From a virus, in the IMG/VR virus record IMGVR_UViG_3300009030_000013, positions 1-29,191 of that record: 29,191 bases of DNA; one strand, given 5' to 3'. How positions within the stretch are numbered: the stretch's first letter is position 1; each line of letters begins with the position of its first letter. The notes below the pieces were generated by a model that was given only the letters and a program-made list of their open reading frames with translations, did no database searches and was not told the origin of the DNA. The position numbers and the translations under genes are program-made. Shown one piece after another: positions 25,554 to 29,191 of this stretch.

Positions 25554-28500
25554 TTGGGAGGTGTTACTCCAAGTGCTTGTAGACTAGCTTGATGTCGTAG
25601 GCCACGCTCTGCCGCGCCCTCAACGCCGTTCTGTACGGCATCGAATAGAAAATCTGTGTAGAAGAGGTTTTGGAACGGCCACAACTTGCGCCATGCACGG
25701 ATCTGCTGGTTGGTGACATCTCCGATGCCCTCACCGAAGGCCATGCCCCCCAGCCCACCCACTGCTCGACCCAACTGCTTCATGGTGTCGAAGCTGGGAC
25801 CCAGTGTGTGGCCCGCGAGGTTGGTCAAGAAGCCATCGCTCTTCCAGCCATGGAAGGTGTCCGGTCCCAGGAAGCCACGGGCTGTAATGGCTCCTCCTGT
25901 ACTGGCAGAGAGCATCCCGTCCATCTCCCCCACTGAGCCCCATACGTCCGCCCTGACTATGCCCTCCTGGAGGATCCGATCGATGTCTGTAGGGATCTCT
26001 CTCTTGTTGGAGAACTCCTTCAACATGAAGACCATGGAACCCAGGGCGATGCCAATCCCGATGCCATTGAGGATGGCGTAGTCCCCTGCCTTCAGGCCCT
26101 GCATCGCAGGTATCCCTAGTTTCTGGGTCCAGGCGATGCCGAACCTCCTGAACTGGAAGATCACCTTGCCTGCGTTGGAGTGCATCAAGAGCGGTGCGTC
26201 AGCTACCCCTGGGGTCACCACGGCACGGTCTACGTCCTCCACGATCAGATTTCTGACGATGCGCCTGAGCTCAGGAGCCCTGGGACCCTCCCAGCTGCCA
26301 ACACCCAGGCTCCTGACCCCATCCGTATCACTCCCGTATTTCCGGAACATCTCCAGGATCTCCAGCATGTGAGCGGGAGAGACGTGGGCACGCTGCATCC
26401 TGGCCATCATGTCAGGGGAGGCCCTGCCATTCTCCAGTGCCAGGGCCACATCGATCAGACGACGTGTGGTCTGGCGTGCAGCGATGTGCTTGGCGTAGTT
26501 GGTCCAGGGACCCAGCAGGCTGAGTACAGCCATTTGCTTTGAAGCACGGTGGGTTAGAGCTTCGAATGCAGAATACTGCATGGCGTAGTCACCGACATCA
26601 GCGATGGCCATGGCCCGCATCTGCATGGTGTCGTTGAAGTCGATCATCAGATCCTGGAGATCCTGTCTGGCCATCTTCTTGAGAGTGGGGTTGGTCCTGA
26701 AGCGCATCTCGTTGGCGAACTCACGCATGGTGTTGCGAGCGCCGTTCATGATGACCATCCCGCCAATGTCGCCCAGGGCCACGATCCCGAAGCCACCCCC
26801 AATACGCATGTAGTTCCAGTCTCGCAGGGCACGGCCAGCCCTCTGTAGCCTCCCAGCGCCACTGTGTGGGCTGGCAGGAAGGGCGTAGGTGCCTCTCAGG
26901 ATCTGACGCATGGACTCCAGATCCTTGAGATCGCTCCCCTTCTGGTTCTTGAGCTCCTTGAGCTTCTTCTCCACCGCACCAGGAATCTTCCTCAGCTTCT
27001 TGTTGGCTGCGGCCTCATCGAAGAGCCGGTCGTACTCCAGCTCGATCATCTTGAAGCCCTCGGTCATTTCGATGTCAGTGAACTTCTTGCGGATCTCGAT
27101 GTCAGGGATACGGGTATGCATGTAGGCGTTCATGATCTCAGCGATGTTGTTCCGGAGGTACGGCTTCAGGGTCTCGTGGTCTACCTCCAGCCGTAGGGGT
27201 TTTTGTCCCTCTCCCTGCCGGATGTCCAAGAGACCCAGCTTCCGCCTACGGGCACTGCGACCGAACTGCCCTGTATCGGTAAAGACACGCTTCTCGATCC
27301 CCTGCACCATCTCCTGGAAGCCCTCAGGTGTACGCAGATAGGACTCGTCCATCACACCATTGACCCACTTGGTGACCAAGCGAGCGATACGACTCTCGAT
27401 GTTGGTAGGAATGGTGACTCCATCATCACCCCGGATGGCTTCCACCTTTCGCATCAGGTCTTCCCTGATGACCCGCTCGAACTTCTCACGGTCCCTACCG
27501 ATGATCACCGTGTCGTACAGCCTCAGCACATACTCGAACGGATCCACCCCCTGGATGTCGAGACCCATCCGTTCCAGAGCCAGACCTGCAGGGAGGAGGA
27601 TCTGCTCCCGCATCATCCGTGCAGACTTCTCAACTCCCTGGATAGCGGATTCAGGTACACCTACAGCCCCTCCCTTGTTTCGCAGGGCATGGGTCACGGC
27701 TTCGTAGAACTCTGGTCGGGTGAGTACAACGGATCGCTGGTCTGCTACCTGCGAGGAGACACGAGCCTTGGCGACATCGAGCTTGGTGGTCCTGCCTGTG
27801 ATCTCATCTCCAATCCCCATGACGTAGCGGTTCCACTGGTCCTCGATCTCACCCAGCACGAACTCGTTCTTCCTATGCCAGATCTTGATGCCGAGCTCAA
27901 TGGACTCGTCCGTAATGTCGCCTGTGTAGTTGGCGTCCATCTTGAAGTCCGTGATCGCCAGGATGTGGAACATGCGCTTGGCAGCTTGGCTGGGACTGTT
28001 CAGGAGGATCCGACCCTGCGGGTTGGACAACACCAGACTAAAACGGTGGAAGCCGTAGGACTCAGCCACCATGTTGGCGATGGGAGTGCTGATCTGTTCG
28101 ATGGGCTTCTTGCCCACACTCTCAGCGACAGGGCTCATGATGGCTGCAGTCCTGACGGGTCCAATCCCAGGGATGTCTACACCTGCGTTCAGTGCATCTC
28201 GGAGCTCTTGAACAGATCGGATAGGAGGTGTCATGTTCTCCATTACCAGGATGAGCCCTTTCCCAATCCCTGGAATCTCAAGCAGGGTCCGTGGATCACG
28301 AGTCGTACCCTCTGCCCTGGCTGCTGCATCCATGTCACGTAGATCCTGGACACGCTGAGCCATCTCACGCTCTGCTGCATCAGCGATTTCATCGAGTGTC
28401 TGCTCCGCTCCGATGTCATCACCCATCCGACCTTCCAGTCTGAAGAGCTTATTGCGGAAGCTACCGTCCTGGGTTTCGAAGACCCTCCCTACGAGTCCGT

Positions 28501-29191
28501 CGTAGTTGACCACTTGATCTTCGATCGAAACAGGCAGATTGGCTGCATCCCACTCATCAATGAGCGTCTGCATGATGCCAGACCGTACAGCCTCACGTTC
28601 CCCTACGGGTGCGTTCGTGATCTGATTGGCAAATCCCTCTGCCCTGGCTTCAGAGATAGCATCTACGATCACATCGTTGGAAGGTCTGATGACAGGAGTC
28701 ACGTCAACGTCAGAACGTGTTTGCCCAAAGTGATGCTGGATCTGGCTACGCATGTAGATCACATCAGGGTGCAGCGACTGTCGGAATTTCAGGATGAGGA
28801 AGCGAGCTCTGGCTCTCTCCTGGAGTGTTGCCGGAGGACTGAGGACCCCTTGAGCAGCAATCATCTCTTCCATCTCAAGGAGCATGGACTCTCTCACCCT
28901 GAGATTGCTGATGATCTCCTCTGTCATGGCCTGTTCTACTTCTTCAGCCAGATCACCCCCTATAGCTCTAAGAGCTTGACGTAGATCCAACATGACTCCA
29001 GCGACGTAGTCTGGAACGCTCTGCATCGTTGTGAACGTGGTCAGGTCATCAGCAAGAGCGTTTTGAGCTTCCAATGCTGCAAGGGCTTGCTCTTCTTGAG
29101 CATCGATGAGAAATTGCTCAGCGGTAGGGACACCTGATCCATCAGCGGCAGCAGCACCCTCGTCATCCACGACAGGGTGGTCTGGAAGGAG
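25550..29191 (-). CDS. Giant internal virion / DNA-ejection-type protein (5' end cut by window edge)
   Basis: At least 1213 residues, open to the right edge; a GTG at 29170 is possible but the true start may lie outside. Residues are mostly helical. Two I-P-G-I-G motifs (LLEIPGIGKG and VDIPGIGPVRTAAIM, about 296-346 counted from the GTG) look like helix-hairpin-helix DNA-binding turns. The C-terminal 400 residues include FQFRRFGIAWTQKLG, a hydrophobic GIGIGIALGSMVFML and PFQNLFYTDFLFDAV, a layout I recognise from podophage internal core proteins (T7 gp16 position). These proteins enter the host envelope and help move DNA inward. It lies directly before the tail fibre, as expected. Confidence 0.75.
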   Translation of the reverse strand, partial: LLPDHPVVDDEGAAAADGSGVPTAEQFLIDAQEEQALAALEAQNALADDLTTFTTMQSVPDYVAGVMLDLRQALRAIGGDLAEEVEQAMTEEIISNLRVRESMLLEMEEMIAAQGVLSPPATLQERARARFLILKFRQSLHPDVIYMRSQIQHHFGQTRSDVDVTPVIRPSNDVIVDAISEARAEGFANQITNAPVGEREAVRSGIMQTLIDEWDAANLPVSIEDQVVNYDGLVGRVFETQDGSFRNKLFRLEGRMGDDIGAEQTLDEIADAAEREMAQRVQDLRDMDAAARAEGTTRDPRTLLEIPGIGKGLILVMENMTPPIRSVQELRDALNAGVDIPGIGPVRTAAIMSPVAESVGKKPIEQISTPIANMVAESYGFHRFSLVLSNPQGRILLNSPSQAAKRMFHILAITDFKMDANYTGDITDESIELGIKIWHRKNEFVLGEIEDQWNRYVMGIGDEITGRTTKLDVAKARVSSQVADQRSVVLTRPEFYEAVTHALRNKGGAVGVPESAIQGVEKSARMMREQILLPAGLALERMGLDIQGVDPFEYVLRLYDTVIIGRDREKFERVIREDLMRKVEAIRGDDGVTIPTNIESRIARLVTKWVNGVMDESYLRTPEGFQEMVQGIEKRVFTDTGQFGRSARRRKLGLLDIRQGEGQKPLRLEVDHETLKPYLRNNIAEIMNAYMHTRIPDIEIRKKFTDIEMTEGFKMIELEYDRLFDEAAANKKLRKIPGAVEKKLKELKNQKGSDLKDLESMRQILRGTYALPASPHSGAGRLQRAGRALRDWNYMRIGGGFGIVALGDIGGMVIMNGARNTMREFANEMRFRTNPTLKKMARQDLQDLMIDFNDTMQMRAMAIADVGDYAMQYSAFEALTHRASKQMAVLSLLGPWTNYAKHIAARQTTRRLIDVALALENGRASPDMMARMQRAHVSPAHMLEILEMFRKYGSDTDGVRSLGVGSWEGPRAPELRRIVRNLIVEDVDRAVVTPGVADAPLLMHSNAGKVIFQFRRFGIAWTQKLGIPAMQGLKAGDYAILNGIGIGIALGSMVFMLKEFSNKREIPTDIDRILQEGIVRADVWGSVGEMDGMLSASTGGAITARGFLGPDTFHGWKSDGFLTNLAGHTLGPSFDTMKQLGRAVGGLGGMAFGEGIGDVTNQQIRAWRKLWPFQNLFYTDFLFDAVQNGVEGAAERGLRHQASLQALGVTPPK

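Noticed and set aside
27203-28342. A 379-codon plus-strand open frame
   Set aside because: Antisense to the giant internal virion protein; composition looks like a reverse reading of helical coding sequence.

Overview
The window looks like part of a tailed double-stranded DNA phage genome, most likely podovirus-like. The recognisable virion genes are terminase small and large subunits, a head-tail connector-type portal, a very large internal (ejection-type) virion protein and a tail fibre. A Gram-negative host is inferred from the overlapping spanin pair, the lipoprotein signal and the exported proteins. No integrase, tRNA, rRNA, transposase or CRISPR array was found, and no polymerase, helicase, capsid or tail-tube gene is visible. 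The host cannot be named from this sequence.

Layout. Bases 1-4540 are minus-strand virion genes: TerS, TerL, two very small proteins, a Pro/Gly-rich protein, then the portal, which runs off the left edge. Bases 4577-18191 are a plus-strand block of about 33 small, tightly packed and often ATGA/GTGA-coupled genes. It includes two DUF2493 (SLOG-type) proteins, a DUF4326 protein, a shortened macro-domain-like protein, an AAA+ ATPase, an ERF single-strand annealing protein, zinc-ribbon proteins and small membrane proteins. One opposite-strand ORF with a helix-turn-helix-like segment lies at 15646-16143. Convergent stem-loops at 18191-18282 separate this block from a second minus-strand block (18237 to the right edge). 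Read in its own direction, that block runs: internal virion protein (cut at the right edge), tail fibre with six tandem repeats, four consecutive signal-peptide-bearing Cys-rich proteins, a membrane/coiled-coil protein, NlpC/P60 endolysin, holin-like protein, overlapping i-spanin/o-spanin, a 26-residue coupled mini-gene, a membrane protein and a zinc-cluster protein. The two minus-strand blocks would be contiguous on a circular or permuted genome, with capsid and tail genes missing between portal and internal virion protein.

The most interesting signals are these. (1) Four adjacent exported proteins have even numbers of cysteines outside their signal peptides (6, 12, 8 and 22), and two share an N-terminal VIKRGPGG module. 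(2) Nearly every gap between plus-strand gene groups holds a long, near-perfect, sequence-unrelated stem-loop directly before a Shine-Dalgarno site and without a U-tract; two could control translation and one gap holds mutually exclusive hairpins. (3) A roughly 630-base ORF-poor stretch (6152-6779) is dense with inverted repeats and may encode a structured RNA. (4) A local group of families linked to nucleotide or ADP-ribose ligands (DUF2493 twice, DUF4326, macro-like) is a possible counter-defence or nucleotide-sensing module. (5) There are several long out-of-frame gene overlaps, the largest about 350 bases between the terminase genes.

Start sites were chosen by Shine-Dalgarno spacing and stop/start coupling. 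Functions come from motif recognition by eye, without database searches.
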